Below are positions 34,178 to 43,819 of a DNA stretch of 45,615 bases, piece by piece. Positions within the stretch are counted from its first letter, which is position 1; every line of letters begins with the position of its first letter. The notes below the pieces were generated by a model. It was not told the DNA's origin and did not search any database. It saw only the letters and a list, made by a program, of their open reading frames with translations. This DNA is from Bacteroidales bacterium (lineage in GTDB: Bacteria > Bacteroidota > Bacteroidia > Bacteroidales > GCA-2748055). The translations under genes and the position numbers were made by a program. Where the stretch lies: assembly GCA_029938715.1 (NCBI GenBank), contig JAOZUK010000020.1:1-45615 (forward strand). Direction: 5' to 3'.

Positions 34178-35671
34178 TTATTGGCTTGGCTCCCAATTCT
34201 TTGCGCAGGACACAGCTTTGTTCCATCCCTCCTTCAGCTTATCCCGATTCTCCTTTGAAATGTCACTGGTAAATGTACGGTCCATGGCCCACTGTTTTTC
34301 AATTTCATCCAGGCCAGACCAGAATTGAACAGCAAGTCCAGCCAGATATGCAGCTCCAAGGGCCGTGGTTTCTATGGTCTCGGGTCGAATTACAGGAATT
34401 CCAATGAGATTGGCTTGAAACTGCATCAGCAGGTCATTTACGGCTGCTCCCCCATCCACCTTCAATTCCTTGATGGTGATCCCGGTGTCATCCTCCATGG
34501 CACCTATCACATCATAAACCTGGAAGGCTATGCTCTCCAGCGCAGCCCTTGCTATATGACCGGAAGTGACTCCCCGGGTGAGACCAGCAATCATACCGCG
34601 GGCATAAGGATCCCAGTGCGGTGCTCCCAGTCCCGTAAAAGCCGGCACGAAGTAGACTCCTCCATTATCTTCAACCCTGCTGGCCAACTCTTCCACATCT
34701 TCAGATTTGCTGATTAAACCCAACCCGTCACGCAACCACTGAACCACAGCTCCACCAATGAAGATACTTCCCTCCAGTGCATAGGTGGTCTTGCCATTCA
34801 ACTGCCATGCGATGGTGGTCACCAGGTTGTTTTTGGATTGAACCGGCTGCTCTCCTGTATTGCAAAGAATAAAACAACCGGTACCATAGGTGTTCTTGAC
34901 AGAACCGGGTGAAAGGCACATCTGTCCAAATGTGGCGGCCTGTTGATCGCCCGCAATCCCTGCAATGGGAACCGGTTCCGAAAAAATTCCGGATGCGGTA
35001 TGCCCATAGACTTCAGATGAAGACTTTACTTCGGGTAACATATTTTCAGGGATACCAAACAGACTGAGTAATTCCTGGTCCCAGGTCAAGGTATTGATAT
35101 TAAACAACATGGTACGACTGGCATTGGTTACGTCGGTTACATGCACACTCCCTCCGGTGAGATTCCAGATGAGCCAGGAATCGACGGTTCCAAGTGCAAG
35201 TTCCCCTACCCTGGCTTTCTCCATAGCCCCTGGAACATTCTCAAGAATCCAATTCCATTTGCTGGCCGAAAAGTAAGCATCAATCACCAACCCGGTCTTT
35301 TGCCGAATCGTCTCTTCATGGCCATCGGCCTTAAGTTGATCGCAGAATCCAGCAGTTCGGCGATCTTGCCAAACAATAGCATTGCAAAGGGGCTTGCCGG
35401 TTTGACGGTCCCATACAACAGCCGTCTCTCTTTGATTGGTAATGCCTATGGCAGCCAGGCTTTCAGCAGTAATATCTGCCGTTTTAAGTGCATCCTGAAT
35501 CACCTGCCACTGAGAGTCCCAGATCTCCAGGGGATCATGTTCCACCCAGCCAGGGGTAGGGAAAATCTGCTTGAATTCCTTCTGGGCCAAACCAGTAATT
35601 CTGCCGGAATGACTAAAAACAATGGCCCTTGAGCTGGTCGTGCCTTGATCGATTGAAAGAATATATTTCAT
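34178..35671 (-). CDS. glpK: Glycerol kinase GlpK
   Basis: A 497-residue FGGY-family kinase that phosphorylates glycerol to sn-glycerol-3-phosphate and so traps it in the cell. Family pieces are [14 protein letters not shown] at the N-terminus, [13 protein letters not shown], the substrate-loop [39 protein letters not shown] and [15 protein letters not shown] near the ATP site. All catalytic segments are intact. It lies between glpD and glpF. No glpR-type regulator is visible, so control is not evident. Confidence 0.97.
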   Translation of the reverse strand: MKYILSIDQGTTSSRAIVFSHSGRITGLAQKEFKQIFPTPGWVEHDPLEIWDSQWQVIQDALKTADITAESLAAIGITNQRETAVVWDRQTGKPLCNAIVWQDRRTAGFCDQLKADGHEETIRQKTGLVIDAYFSASKWNWILENVPGAMEKARVGELALGTVDSWLIWNLTGGSVHVTDVTNASRTMLFNINTLTWDQELLSLFGIPENMLPEVKSSSEVYGHTASGIFSEPVPIAGIAGDQQAATFGQMCLSPGSVKNTYGTGCFILCNTGEQPVQSKNNLVTTIAWQLNGKTTYALEGSIFIGGAVVQWLRDGLGLISKSEDVEELASRVEDNGGVYFVPAFTGLGAPHWDPYARGMIAGLTRGVTSGHIARAALESIAFQVYDVIGAMEDDTGITIKELKVDGGAAVNDLLMQFQANLIGIPVIRPETIETTALGAAYLAGLAVQFWSGLDEIEKQWAMDRTFTSDISKENRDKLKEGWNKAVSCAKNWEPSQ

Positions 35672-35696
35672 AATATGGTGATTGGTGGATGGTGGG

Positions 35697-35712
35697 TTAG
35701 TGGATTAGTGGA
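35697..35712 (+). repeat. Short tandem repeat between glpK and glpD
   Basis: Two exact copies of the octamer TTAGTGGA fill 35697-35712 inside a G/T-rich stretch (about 35680-35720) that continues into the glpD stop codon with a third partial copy. Such short tandem arrays are common in Bacteroidota spacers. No function is claimed. Confidence 0.6.
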
Positions 35713-37287
35713 TTAGTTTAGGAGGTAGCCGGAGGCCAAGTGGGTGAATTCCTGCACCTGTCTATCGATCCAGCCTTTGTTATATCCCAATTCCAGGGCC
35801 ATAATCTCTGCCGCCCTGGGCGCAATTCTGATGCTTTCGCGTGCATCCAGTTGGAGTGCCCGGATGCGACGGGAGAGACAATCTTCCAGGGTACGCGCCA
35901 TCTCTTCCCTTGCTGCCCATACCACCTGAGCCTTGTAGATATGCAATTTCTCGCTAAGAATCTCCCCCATCTCCGGATCCTTCTCAATCATATCATCAAT
36001 AATCATTCGATCGCTGCCATACCAGTAAAGGGGATCCGATAAATCAGTATTCTCCTGATGTCCATGTATCTTAAGATTTTTTGTTACAGACTTATTTTTT
36101 GGATGACCGGCCCTGGAAACTGCTGCATTAACTACATCTTCACCCATTTTGCGATAGGTAGTCCATTTTCCTCCCGTCAGGGTAATAAGCCCCCCTTTGG
36201 ATACAAGGATTTTATGTCCCCTGGAAATCTCCTTGGTTTTCTTTCCTTCGGCCGTCGGAGCCGCCAGTGGACGTAAGCCTGTAAAAACGCTTAAAACGTC
36301 ACCACGGTTGGGAGGTTCAATCATATAAAGCTTTGCAGTTTCAAGGATATAATTTACCTCTGTCTCTTCTGCATGAGGCTCCAGCTCGGCTACCTGCTTC
36401 TCTACATCTGTAGTTCCCACTACGACTCTGTTGTGCCATGGAACAGCGAAGAGAACCCGGCCATCAGATGTTTTAGGGATCATCAGTGCTTCCTGTCCCT
36501 TCAAAAAATCCTGATCCATTACCAGGTGTATTCCCTGGCTGGGTTTGATCACATCCCTGGCCTTTGGGTCCTCCATCTTCAGTATCTGATCCACAAATAC
36601 TCCGGTGGCATTGATTACAGATTTTGCACCAATTACAAATTCACGGTCTGTCTCCTTATCAATAGCCTTCACACCTCTGACCATGCCTTTTTTTAGGATA
36701 AGCCCGGTCACCTCCACATAGTTTATTGCGAGACCTCCCTTTTCAAATAGGGTCTGGCAAAGATTTATGTTCAACCGTGCATCATCAAACTGGCAATCGT
36801 AATACCTGACCCCCCCCCTTAGCTTGCTGTTCTTAATGGCAGGAAGGGCTTTCTGCACCCCACGTTTAGAGAGAGGCACAGACCGGCCAATGCTACGCTT
36901 TCCGGCCAGCAGATCGTAAAGGGTCAATCCAATGGTAAAGAAGGGAACGCACCACCAATGATAGCATGGGATCACAAAAGACTGATCCTTAACCAGGTGA
37001 GGTGCATTTTGTTTGAGTAGGCCCCGCTCTCTTAAAGCCTCCAGAACCAGTGATAGATTTCCCTGCGCCAGGTACCTCACCCCCCCATGAACCAGTTTGG
37101 TACTTCTGCTTGAAGTACCTTTTGAGAAATCGGATTGTTCCAGCAGGAGGGTTTTGTATCCTCGGCTGGCTGCCTCCAGGGAGGCTCCCATTCCGGATGC
37201 ACCTCCACCGATAACCAGGATATCGAATTCTGTTTTTGAGTCTGCCAGTTGAGTGAGGATGTTTTGCCTTATATTTTTCTTAATCAT
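35713..37287 (-). CDS. glpD: FAD-dependent glycerol-3-phosphate dehydrogenase GlpD
   Basis: A 524-residue membrane-associated flavoenzyme that oxidises glycerol-3-phosphate to dihydroxyacetone phosphate and passes electrons to quinone. The FAD-binding Rossmann motif is VIGGGASGMGASLEAASRG at about 25-44, followed by SSRSTKLVHGGVRYL, the family signature. GTTDVE and GLRPLAAP near the middle and LTGGKWTTYR near 390 are also typical. The C-terminal DAO-C helical domain is present. With glpK and glpF it makes a complete route from outside glycerol to central metabolism. It ends in the octamer repeat before glpK. Confidence 0.96.
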   Translation of the reverse strand: MIKKNIRQNILTQLADSKTEFDILVIGGGASGMGASLEAASRGYKTLLLEQSDFSKGTSSRSTKLVHGGVRYLAQGNLSLVLEALRERGLLKQNAPHLVKDQSFVIPCYHWWCVPFFTIGLTLYDLLAGKRSIGRSVPLSKRGVQKALPAIKNSKLRGGVRYYDCQFDDARLNINLCQTLFEKGGLAINYVEVTGLILKKGMVRGVKAIDKETDREFVIGAKSVINATGVFVDQILKMEDPKARDVIKPSQGIHLVMDQDFLKGQEALMIPKTSDGRVLFAVPWHNRVVVGTTDVEKQVAELEPHAEETEVNYILETAKLYMIEPPNRGDVLSVFTGLRPLAAPTAEGKKTKEISRGHKILVSKGGLITLTGGKWTTYRKMGEDVVNAAVSRAGHPKNKSVTKNLKIHGHQENTDLSDPLYWYGSDRMIIDDMIEKDPEMGEILSEKLHIYKAQVVWAAREEMARTLEDCLSRRIRALQLDARESIRIAPRAAEIMALELGYNKGWIDRQVQEFTHLASGYLLN

Positions 37288-37305
37288 TATGTTATGCTGG
37301 GATGG

Positions 37306-38919
37306 TTAGAGTTCAAATTTTCCAGGTAGAGATTTAAGGTATTGTTCAAGCTCCTTTTTCATCTCATCCAGGATTTCCTGATAGGCAGGATCCTTTGCCA
37401 GGTTCTGGGTTTCACCCGGATCGGCCTCCAGGTCATACAACTGATCAGGATCAAAGTAGCCTGAAAGTATACCGTAGGAATGGTTCTCAGCGGCTCCTCC
37501 TCCCGGAACCACTTCCAGGTGACTGAAAGGTTTCTCCGAATCCCTGTTCACCACATCCATATTCCGAAATTCCCGCCCCCTGTTGTAACGATCCAGCACT
37601 GCCGCGCGCTCTTCAGCTGTCCAGTTTAAAGCATAATTGGGGTACCTGACTGCATAATACTTAAATTTTCCTTTGATCACTGCACGGGCGTACCCCAGCT
37701 CAAAAAAGAGAGATTCACGAGGGGCAGCTTCTGCACCTTCCAACGCATCTTTAAAACTTAGGCCATCCATAGAAGCAGGAAGTTGGTTTGCACCTGCCAT
37801 CTTTAATATTGTGGGAGCAAAATCCACATTGGAAACATAAGCATTGTATTCAGCTCCACATGGAAACCCTCCAGAGCGCCAAATGATGCTGGGATTCAGA
37901 ACGCCACCCTGATATAGAGTACCTTTTGCATGCTGCCCATGGTCATTGAAAAAGAAAATAATAGTATTATCCAGGATTTTATGCTCCTCCAGCTTAACAA
38001 TAAGTGCCCCCAATGCATCATCCAGCCATAAAATGTTCTCCCTGCCTGTTCCTTCCAGTCCGGCCTCCTTCAGACGCTCAGGCAGGGTATGCCTGGCAGG
38101 CATTCCCACCGGAGCCTCATCAAGGATTCCCCTGGCGGTTACCCTTGGATCCGCATTCCAGGAACGTTCTGCCTGGGTAGGCCCATGCGGAACTGTGGTG
38201 GCAAAATAGAGAAAAAAGGGTTTATTATGGTTCTGACTGATATATTCCAATCCGGCCTCAGTGGTCCAGTCCAAATTCTGAACAGCGAGTTGAGCTAAAC
38301 CAATAAAATTGGGATTGTTGTGATAGAGCCCCCCGGCATAGTCAAATCCGCTTGCCAGGATCGCTTCCTGCACTCGTTGATAATTCTCTTCTACCTTCTG
38401 CCTGTTATCGGGATCGTTGGGATCTGCATTGTAGTCGGGGAATTGATAGAGCCCACGGGCCTCTATTACATGGTTTTTTCCCACCATGCCTGTGGTATAT
38501 CCCAGCCTTTTCAAATGGTGTGTAAGAATGGTGTCTTTTTGTGTGATAAAAGAGTTCCACTGGATCACGGTCTGTCCCTCTTCATGAGCAGTCTTATTTA
38601 GAAATGCCCTATTGGTAGCGCGACTGGCATATTTCCCGGTGAGGCAGTTGAACCTGCTGGGCGTACATACAGGAGAGACCACATACTGGTTTGTCAATAA
38701 GGTACCCTCTGCCGCAAGTCTGTCCAGGTGAGGAGTTAAATTCTTGCCTGCTCCTTCAGGAAGACAATTGAACATTTCGGGATACATGTCATCGGCTATA
38801 AAGAAAATGATGTTGGGCTGCACACTCTCCGGATTGGTATTGCAACCAGAGATCAGAATCGTAAACAAAAATATCACTCCTGCTTTTAAGAGAAGCGTTT
38901 TATCAATCATTTGGTCCAA
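37306..38919 (-). CDS. Lipoprotein sulfatase (type I, formylglycine)
   Basis: A 537-residue sulfatase. The signal ends in the lipobox ILISGC with C26 as lipidation site. The nucleophile is C85 in the signature CTPSR, which a formylglycine-generating enzyme or anaerobic maturase must convert to formylglycine. The metal-binding pair FFIADDMY, the GMVGKNHV helix and the FFFNDHGQHAKG segment are present, so it should be active on an organic sulfate outside the cell or in the periplasm. The substrate is not predictable, though the fold suggests the S1 arylsulfatase/heparan sulfatase group. A second start at 38910 is possible. It lies 18 bases upstream of glpD and may be co-transcribed with the glp genes. 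Confidence 0.92.
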   Translation of the reverse strand: MDQMIDKTLLLKAGVIFLFTILISGCNTNPESVQPNIIFFIADDMYPEMFNCLPEGAGKNLTPHLDRLAAEGTLLTNQYVVSPVCTPSRFNCLTGKYASRATNRAFLNKTAHEEGQTVIQWNSFITQKDTILTHHLKRLGYTTGMVGKNHVIEARGLYQFPDYNADPNDPDNRQKVEENYQRVQEAILASGFDYAGGLYHNNPNFIGLAQLAVQNLDWTTEAGLEYISQNHNKPFFLYFATTVPHGPTQAERSWNADPRVTARGILDEAPVGMPARHTLPERLKEAGLEGTGRENILWLDDALGALIVKLEEHKILDNTIIFFFNDHGQHAKGTLYQGGVLNPSIIWRSGGFPCGAEYNAYVSNVDFAPTILKMAGANQLPASMDGLSFKDALEGAEAAPRESLFFELGYARAVIKGKFKYYAVRYPNYALNWTAEERAAVLDRYNRGREFRNMDVVNRDSEKPFSHLEVVPGGGAAENHSYGILSGYFDPDQLYDLEADPGETQNLAKDPAYQEILDEMKKELEQYLKSLPGKFEL

Positions 38920-39001
38920 TCATATTAAATAGTTATTTGGTTCCTGCTAATTTAACCTTATATTTTAATCACTCCCAATACTTTTTGTTAGATTTAACCA
39001 C

Positions 39002-40129
39002 ATGAAAACTTTCTTAGCTAAAACCACAAGGTTACTCGCAGTCGCATTTGTGGCTGCCGGACCATTTTTCACTCAAATCGCAATGGCACAAGAAAATTCA
39101 CGCGCCATTGAATTCCCCGATATTCCGGGATACAAGACCCTGAAATGCGATCTGCATATGCATACAGTTTTCTCAGATGGAAGTGTCTGGCCAAACATTC
39201 GTGTGCAGGAAGCGCTGCGTGACGGACTGGATGCAATTTCCATTACCGACCACTTGGAGTACCAACCCAAAATAGAGGATCTTCCTCATCCCGATCGAAA
39301 CAGTAGTTATCAGCTGGCTTCGGAGGCTGCAAAAAACACCGGTCTTATTGTGATAAATGGAGCCGAGATTACCCGCTCTATGCCTCCCGGTCACTCCAAT
39401 GCCCTTTTCCTTGAGGACGCAAATCTTCTTAATGTGGATGATCCTATGGAAGCTTTCAAAGAGGCTAAAAAGCAGGATGCATTTGTATTTTGGAACCATC
39501 CACACTGGACCGCCCAACAACCCAATGGAGTAGCCACACTCACAGAGATGCAGATAGAACTTATGGAGAATGGTCTCATTTCGGGAATTGAAATCTATAA
39601 CCATAGCACCTATTCAGATGAGGCACTGAAGATCGCAATGGAGCATAACCTGGCTGTCATAGGAAACTCCGATATTCACGGACTGATCGACTGGCAATAT
39701 GAAGAATCCAAAGGAGCTCACAGACCGGTTACCCTTGTGTTTGCAAGTGAGAAGAGTAAGAAAGCTATGAAGGAAGCCATGGAAAACAGGCAAACTGCTG
39801 TTTGGTTTGACAATACTCTGGTTGGATATGCCCGGTTTGTTGGCCCCCTGGTGGAGAGTTCCCTGGAGATCGTACGTCAGGATAAATCACAGGTGCAGGG
39901 CATTGAGATCAAAAACCACTCTGATGCAGATTTCATCCTGGAAAATCTTTCGGAATATACCCTTCATAACAAAGCCTCTGTTTTTGTGGCAAAAGCTCAT
40001 GAAACCACCATAATCCAGGTGAAAACCCTTGAGGTCATGGACTCTTTTGATCTTAAATTCAGAGTGCTAAATGCATTCACTGCTCCGGATCAGCATCCTG
40101 AAATCACTTTCACGGTGTCTATTAATTAA
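39002..40129 (+). CDS. Exported PHP-domain phosphodiesterase (Sb-PDE-like)
   Basis: A 375-residue protein with a signal peptide (1 to about 29, ending AMAQ). The PHP metal-binding residues are all in view: H52 and H54 in DLHMHTVFSDG, D59, D83-H84 in SITDHLEY, E122 in NGAEIT, H131 in PPGHSNA, H166/H168 in FWNHPHW and D224-H226 in GNSDIHG. This layout matches exported phosphodiesterases like Sb-PDE of Sphingobium, which hydrolyse organophosphate diesters. A C-terminal beta-sandwich-like part (about 290-375) follows. The stop is directly followed by the ATG of the next gene. The natural substrate is unknown; a phosphodiester of glycerol would fit the neighbouring glp genes, but this is inference. 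Confidence 0.88.
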   Translation: MKTFLAKTTRLLAVAFVAAGPFFTQIAMAQENSRAIEFPDIPGYKTLKCDLHMHTVFSDGSVWPNIRVQEALRDGLDAISITDHLEYQPKIEDLPHPDRNSSYQLASEAAKNTGLIVINGAEITRSMPPGHSNALFLEDANLLNVDDPMEAFKEAKKQDAFVFWNHPHWTAQQPNGVATLTEMQIELMENGLISGIEIYNHSTYSDEALKIAMEHNLAVIGNSDIHGLIDWQYEESKGAHRPVTLVFASEKSKKAMKEAMENRQTAVWFDNTLVGYARFVGPLVESSLEIVRQDKSQVQGIEIKNHSDADFILENLSEYTLHNKASVFVAKAHETTIIQVKTLEVMDSFDLKFRVLNAFTAPDQHPEITFTVSIN

Positions 40130-40705
40130 ATGACCACCAGGATATTTCAGGATAGTCAGGAATTCGAAAATATTGATTTTTCAGAACTCAAACTTCCCAC
40201 CGGAGATTATGAGGATTGTATTTTCTCAAAATGTACTTTTACAAACTGCAACCTGAGAGGTTCAAATTTTGGAGATTGTGAGTTTGTGGATTGCGATTTA
40301 AGCATGGTTAACCTGACTGATGCTACTTTAAGAAGTATCAGGTTTAAACGATGCAAAATGCTAGGAGTGAAATTTGAATCGTGCAATGGACTCCTTTTTT
40401 CTGTGGGATTTGAGCAATGTCAACTAGACTTATCCTCATTTCATATGCTGACTCTGGCAAAAACTGAGTTTCAGGAATGCAGGCTCCTGGAAGTTGATTT
40501 TTCCAATGCGGATCTTACAAGTGCAGTTTTTCACCAATGTGATCTTTCGGGTGCTGTTTTTCTTCAATCAAACCTGGAGAAATCCGACTTCAGAACCGCC
40601 GTTCACTACTCCATCGATCCCGAATTGAACAGAATGAAAAAAGCCAGGTTCTCTATGGATGGACTCGGTGGCCTTCTGGGAAAATATAATCTGAATCTGG
40701 ATTGA
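40130..40705 (+). CDS. Pentapeptide-repeat protein, Qnr/McbG-like
   Basis: A 191-residue protein made almost wholly of pentapeptide repeats with the A(D/N)LxF-type pattern and cysteine before many repeats, for example CTFTNCNLRGSNFGDCEFVD and FSNADLTSAVFHQCDLSGAVF. This folds as a right-handed square beta helix that mimics DNA. The C-terminal YSIDPELNRMKKARFS and GGLLGKYNL segment is typical of the stand-alone Qnr/McbG-like group that protects DNA gyrase; whether this one does so is not known. It starts at the base after the PHP gene stop, so it is translationally coupled to it. There is no signal peptide. Confidence 0.88.
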   Translation: MTTRIFQDSQEFENIDFSELKLPTGDYEDCIFSKCTFTNCNLRGSNFGDCEFVDCDLSMVNLTDATLRSIRFKRCKMLGVKFESCNGLLFSVGFEQCQLDLSSFHMLTLAKTEFQECRLLEVDFSNADLTSAVFHQCDLSGAVFLQSNLEKSDFRTAVHYSIDPELNRMKKARFSMDGLGGLLGKYNLNLD

Positions 40706-40992
40706 TCATCTGGTTCCATTTTCAGGGCGTTCCAATGAACGTATTCAATAAGTTGCTATATTGGTGGCTATTAACACTAACCTCCTAAAGCTATCCACAT
40801 GGAAAACAGCAAGAAATCGCTTCTCTTTAACGCCAGTTGCACCGCACTTGTGGTAACTGCACTTAAAAATGTAAAACAAAAACGAATAAAGGTGATACTA
40901 ACTACTTATCTTCAAGTCGTTACATAGCAATATTCTACAAAAAACTAAATACTACTTTAGAACTACATCTACTAACCCCTCAAACTTGAATC
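40706..40992 (+). other. Leader region of the MFS gene
   Basis: This 287-base gap holds the truncated MFS-like reading frame at 40799-40927 and otherwise AT-rich leader sequence. ACTAAC and a following CCTC/CCCT stretch occur at about the same distance before the remnant ATG (40776) and the intact MFS ATG (40971), so the leader seems duplicated together with the 5' coding end. No hairpin terminator was seen. Confidence 0.5.
40799..40927 (+). pseudogene. Truncated 5' copy of an MFS transporter gene
   Basis: A 42-codon reading frame begins MENSKKSLLFNASCTALVVT and matches the start of the MFS protein at 40993 (MEQNSNKLRLFIGSCFALLV) at 15 of 22 aligned positions with one gap. After about residue 22 the likeness ends and the frame closes with TAG. 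Leader sequences also correspond. The simplest reading is a remnant of a second, related MFS gene that lost the rest of its sequence. A functional upstream small reading frame is a less likely alternative. Confidence 0.6.
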
Positions 40993-42327
40993 ATGGAACA
41001 GAACTCTAACAAACTAAGACTATTTATTGGTAGTTGTTTTGCACTATTGGTAACGGCCCTGACCTTTGCAATGAGGGCAAAAATTGAAGAAATATTTGGC
41101 CCTGTTGAAGAAGGCGGCATTTTTGGACTTTCGAAAGAAGCCATCGGCTGGGCATTTAGTCCTGCATTCTGGGGTTTTACTATTGCCATGGTCCTGGGAG
41201 GATTTGTTATCGACATTGTAAAGACAAAGACCCTGGTTTGGACAGCATTTATACTTCAGTTAATCGGGGCTATTGTATTTATACTTGCAAAGAATAAAGA
41301 GGTGCTGTTTATAGCCAATGTTTTTATCGGACTTGGAAACGGAACTGTTGAAGCAGCTTTCAATCCACTGGTTGCTACCATCTACCCAAAAGACAAAACC
41401 AGGATGTTGAACAGGTTTCACGTCTGGTTCCCTGCCGGGATTGTGATCGGCAGTCTGCTGGCCTACTTTATGATGGATAAAATGGATATTAACTGGCAGA
41501 TTTATGCAGCTCTGCTTTTTATTCCACTTGCGATCTATGGTGTTATCTTCCTCGGACAGAAAATTCCGGAAACAGAACGTGTGGCCAGTGGTGTTAGCTA
41601 CAAGGGAATGATGATGGCTGTTGGCGCACCTTTTACAATCATTATATCGATGACCCTCATGATTCTGCTGGCGACCAAGGTCATTAATTTCCCGGAAGGA
41701 TGGATGTACCTGGCTCTAATTGGACTGGTTTCCCTGATATCTATTCTGGAGGCAAAATTGGTTCATAAGGAAAAGGCCATATTTCCTATAATGTTCTCTT
41801 TGATGCTTCTTACCTCTTCCACAGAACTGGTGACCAATCAATGGGTGAACGCCCTGCTTGGAGGTGCTGTTGAGAGTGCTATTCTCCTGCTGGCACTTAT
41901 ATCCACCATCATGGCTCTGGGTAGGTTTTTTGCCGGACAACTGATTCATCGTATTAATCCCGTGGGTGTGCTGCTCATGTCATCAATATTTGCGGCACTC
42001 GGAATTTACGTGTTGAGCTTTGTAAGTTCATCTGGTATGACAGTAGTTGGTGCTGTTCTATTTGCCATTGGGATTACTTATTTTTGGCCCACCATGCTTG
42101 GATTTTGCTCTGAATATATTCCAAGGACAGGAGCGTTGGGGCTTTCTCTTCTTGGAGGTGCAGGATTTGTTTCAGCATCCATGTTTATGCCGGTAATGGG
42201 TAAGATCCTTGAAGAGAATGATACTAGTGTTGCTTTGCAAAGCATGGGGATACTCCCTATCTTGATGATAATTGGATTTGCAGTCCTCTTTGTTCTATAC
42301 AGAAAGAAGAAACCAGAGGTCTTGTAA
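40993..42327 (+). CDS. MFS transporter
   Basis: A 444-residue inner membrane protein with 12 predicted membrane segments and a central cytoplasmic loop near residue 195-210. The first helix region (LFIGSCFALLVTALTFAMRAKI) and the following GPVEEGGIFGLSKEAIGWAF are typical of a Bacteroidota sugar or nucleoside MFS group. The substrate cannot be named from sequence. It is followed after 60 bases by a sulfatase and likely imports a product released outside the cell, which would fit the sulfatase and phosphodiesterase neighbours; this is inference. Confidence 0.88.
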   Translation: MEQNSNKLRLFIGSCFALLVTALTFAMRAKIEEIFGPVEEGGIFGLSKEAIGWAFSPAFWGFTIAMVLGGFVIDIVKTKTLVWTAFILQLIGAIVFILAKNKEVLFIANVFIGLGNGTVEAAFNPLVATIYPKDKTRMLNRFHVWFPAGIVIGSLLAYFMMDKMDINWQIYAALLFIPLAIYGVIFLGQKIPETERVASGVSYKGMMMAVGAPFTIIISMTLMILLATKVINFPEGWMYLALIGLVSLISILEAKLVHKEKAIFPIMFSLMLLTSSTELVTNQWVNALLGGAVESAILLLALISTIMALGRFFAGQLIHRINPVGVLLMSSIFAALGIYVLSFVSSSGMTVVGAVLFAIGITYFWPTMLGFCSEYIPRTGALGLSLLGGAGFVSASMFMPVMGKILEENDTSVALQSMGILPILMIIGFAVLFVLYRKKKPEVL

Positions 42328-42387
42328 GGCCGGGCAAATTCTTTTAGAATAATTTTGATTGATTAAAAAATTAGAAAAGCCTGATCA

Positions 42388-43809
42388 ATGAGGCATTTTA
42401 TTGGTATTCTGGTTGGGACAGCTCTTTTATTGGGGTGTGGCCATCCACAACCCTCTCCAAATGACCCACCCAATATTATCCTCTGTATGGCGGATGACCA
42501 GGGATGGGGGGATATGGGGTACAGGGGACATCCTCATCTTCTGACACCTAATTTTGATGCCATGGCAGCAGAGGCGGTGCGATTTGACCGATTCTACGCG
42601 GCAGCCCCGGTCTGTTCCCCTACTCGCGGAAGTGTAATGACCGGCCGGCACCCCAACCGGTTTGGCTGCTTTACCTGGGGAAGAACTCTCAGGCCTCAGG
42701 AAATCACCATAGCTGAGCGACTTAAAGAGGCTGGGTATGTGACAGGTCATTTCGGGAAATGGCACCTGGGCTCCGTCCGCATGGGGAGTCCTGTGAATCC
42801 AGGCAACAGTGGATTTGACGAATGGTTTTCGGCTCCAAATTTCTTCGACAATGATGCCATACTTAGCCGCGAAGGTGTAGCAGTCAAAAATAAGGGGGAA
42901 AGCTCCATGCTTACTATGGATGCAGCACTGGAGTTTATCCAAAAACATGAAAAGGGCGAAAAACCCTATTTTGCTGTGATCTGGTTTGGTTCTCCCCACC
43001 TTCCCCATCGCTCCGCTGAGGAAGACAGGTCACTTTACCAGGATCTTTCCCCTGAGCTTCAAAACTTTTATGGCGAGATTACAGGGATGGACAGGGCCAT
43101 GGGTAAACTGCGCATCTTACTGAAGTCCATAGAGAGCTATGAAAATACCATACTTTGGTATTGCAGCGACAATGGAGGTCTTCCTCAGGGAGGAAGCACA
43201 GGAGGCCGAGGTCACAAAGGCCATATTTACGAGGGGGGATTGCGTGTTCCTGCCATCATTCAGTGGCCTGCCATGTTCCATAAACCTCAAGTAGTCAAGG
43301 TGCCTGTCAATACATCGGATATTTTTCCTACGATATTAGAGATGGCTGGTATAGAGAATATTAACGACCGCCCTATGGATGGGATTAGCTTGTTACCCCT
43401 ATTAAATGGGGAGATTCATGAAAGAGATCAGCCCATGGGCTTTTGGAGCTATCCTGCTGCTGGAATCAGGACCCCAAGTGCGCAATGGATGCCAGAGTTA
43501 TTTGAAGCTCAGAAACAGGGAAATATGGTGGGTGATTCTGCTCGTTTACGGATCGAGGATATTAAAATCGTCCCATACCCAATGGATAGTTTACCCGGGC
43601 ACGCTGCATGGTTGGACTGGCCATGGAAATTGCACCGCATTCAGAACGAAACCGGCCTAACGACCTGGGAGCTATTTGACCTGGAGAAAGATTCCATGGA
43701 ACAGTTCAATCTGGTTAACATGCAAACCGAAAAAGCTGCATCCATGAAAATCATGCTTGAACAGTGGCAGCATTCGGTATTGAATAGCTTGAATGGAGGA
43801 GATTACTAA
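42388..43809 (+). CDS. Lipoprotein sulfatase (type I, arylsulfatase A-like)
   Basis: A 473-residue sulfatase. The signal ends in LLLGC with C17 as lipidation site. The nucleophile is C76 in the signature CSPTRGSVMTGRHP, followed by the conserved GHFGKWHLG, and CSDNGGLPQGG carries further metal ligands. It should hydrolyse an organic sulfate after formylglycine maturation; no maturase gene is in the window. It differs from the 37306-38919 sulfatase in length and detail and is closer to the arylsulfatase A/N-acetylgalactosamine-sulfatase branch. Its end overlaps an upstream extension of the following gene, which was trimmed. Confidence 0.94.
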   Translation: MRHFIGILVGTALLLGCGHPQPSPNDPPNIILCMADDQGWGDMGYRGHPHLLTPNFDAMAAEAVRFDRFYAAAPVCSPTRGSVMTGRHPNRFGCFTWGRTLRPQEITIAERLKEAGYVTGHFGKWHLGSVRMGSPVNPGNSGFDEWFSAPNFFDNDAILSREGVAVKNKGESSMLTMDAALEFIQKHEKGEKPYFAVIWFGSPHLPHRSAEEDRSLYQDLSPELQNFYGEITGMDRAMGKLRILLKSIESYENTILWYCSDNGGLPQGGSTGGRGHKGHIYEGGLRVPAIIQWPAMFHKPQVVKVPVNTSDIFPTILEMAGIENINDRPMDGISLLPLLNGEIHERDQPMGFWSYPAAGIRTPSAQWMPELFEAQKQGNMVGDSARLRIEDIKIVPYPMDSLPGHAAWLDWPWKLHRIQNETGLTTWELFDLEKDSMEQFNLVNMQTEKAASMKIMLEQWQHSVLNSLNGGDY

Positions 43810-43819
43810 GCACAAATCA

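Noticed and set aside
35141-35632. Plus-strand frame of 163 codons opposite glpK
   Set aside because: glpK on the minus strand is complete with all family motifs; the other frame shows no recognisable protein features.
40130-40705. Acquired quinolone resistance gene (qnr)
   Set aside because: The repeat pattern is Qnr-like, but the sequence is not recognisably one of the named qnr genes and no mobile element is near, so no resistance gene name was given.
42427-43008. Minus-strand frame of 193 codons opposite the sulfatase at 42388
   Set aside because: The sulfatase signature and metal ligands are on the plus strand here, so the minus frame is a shadow.
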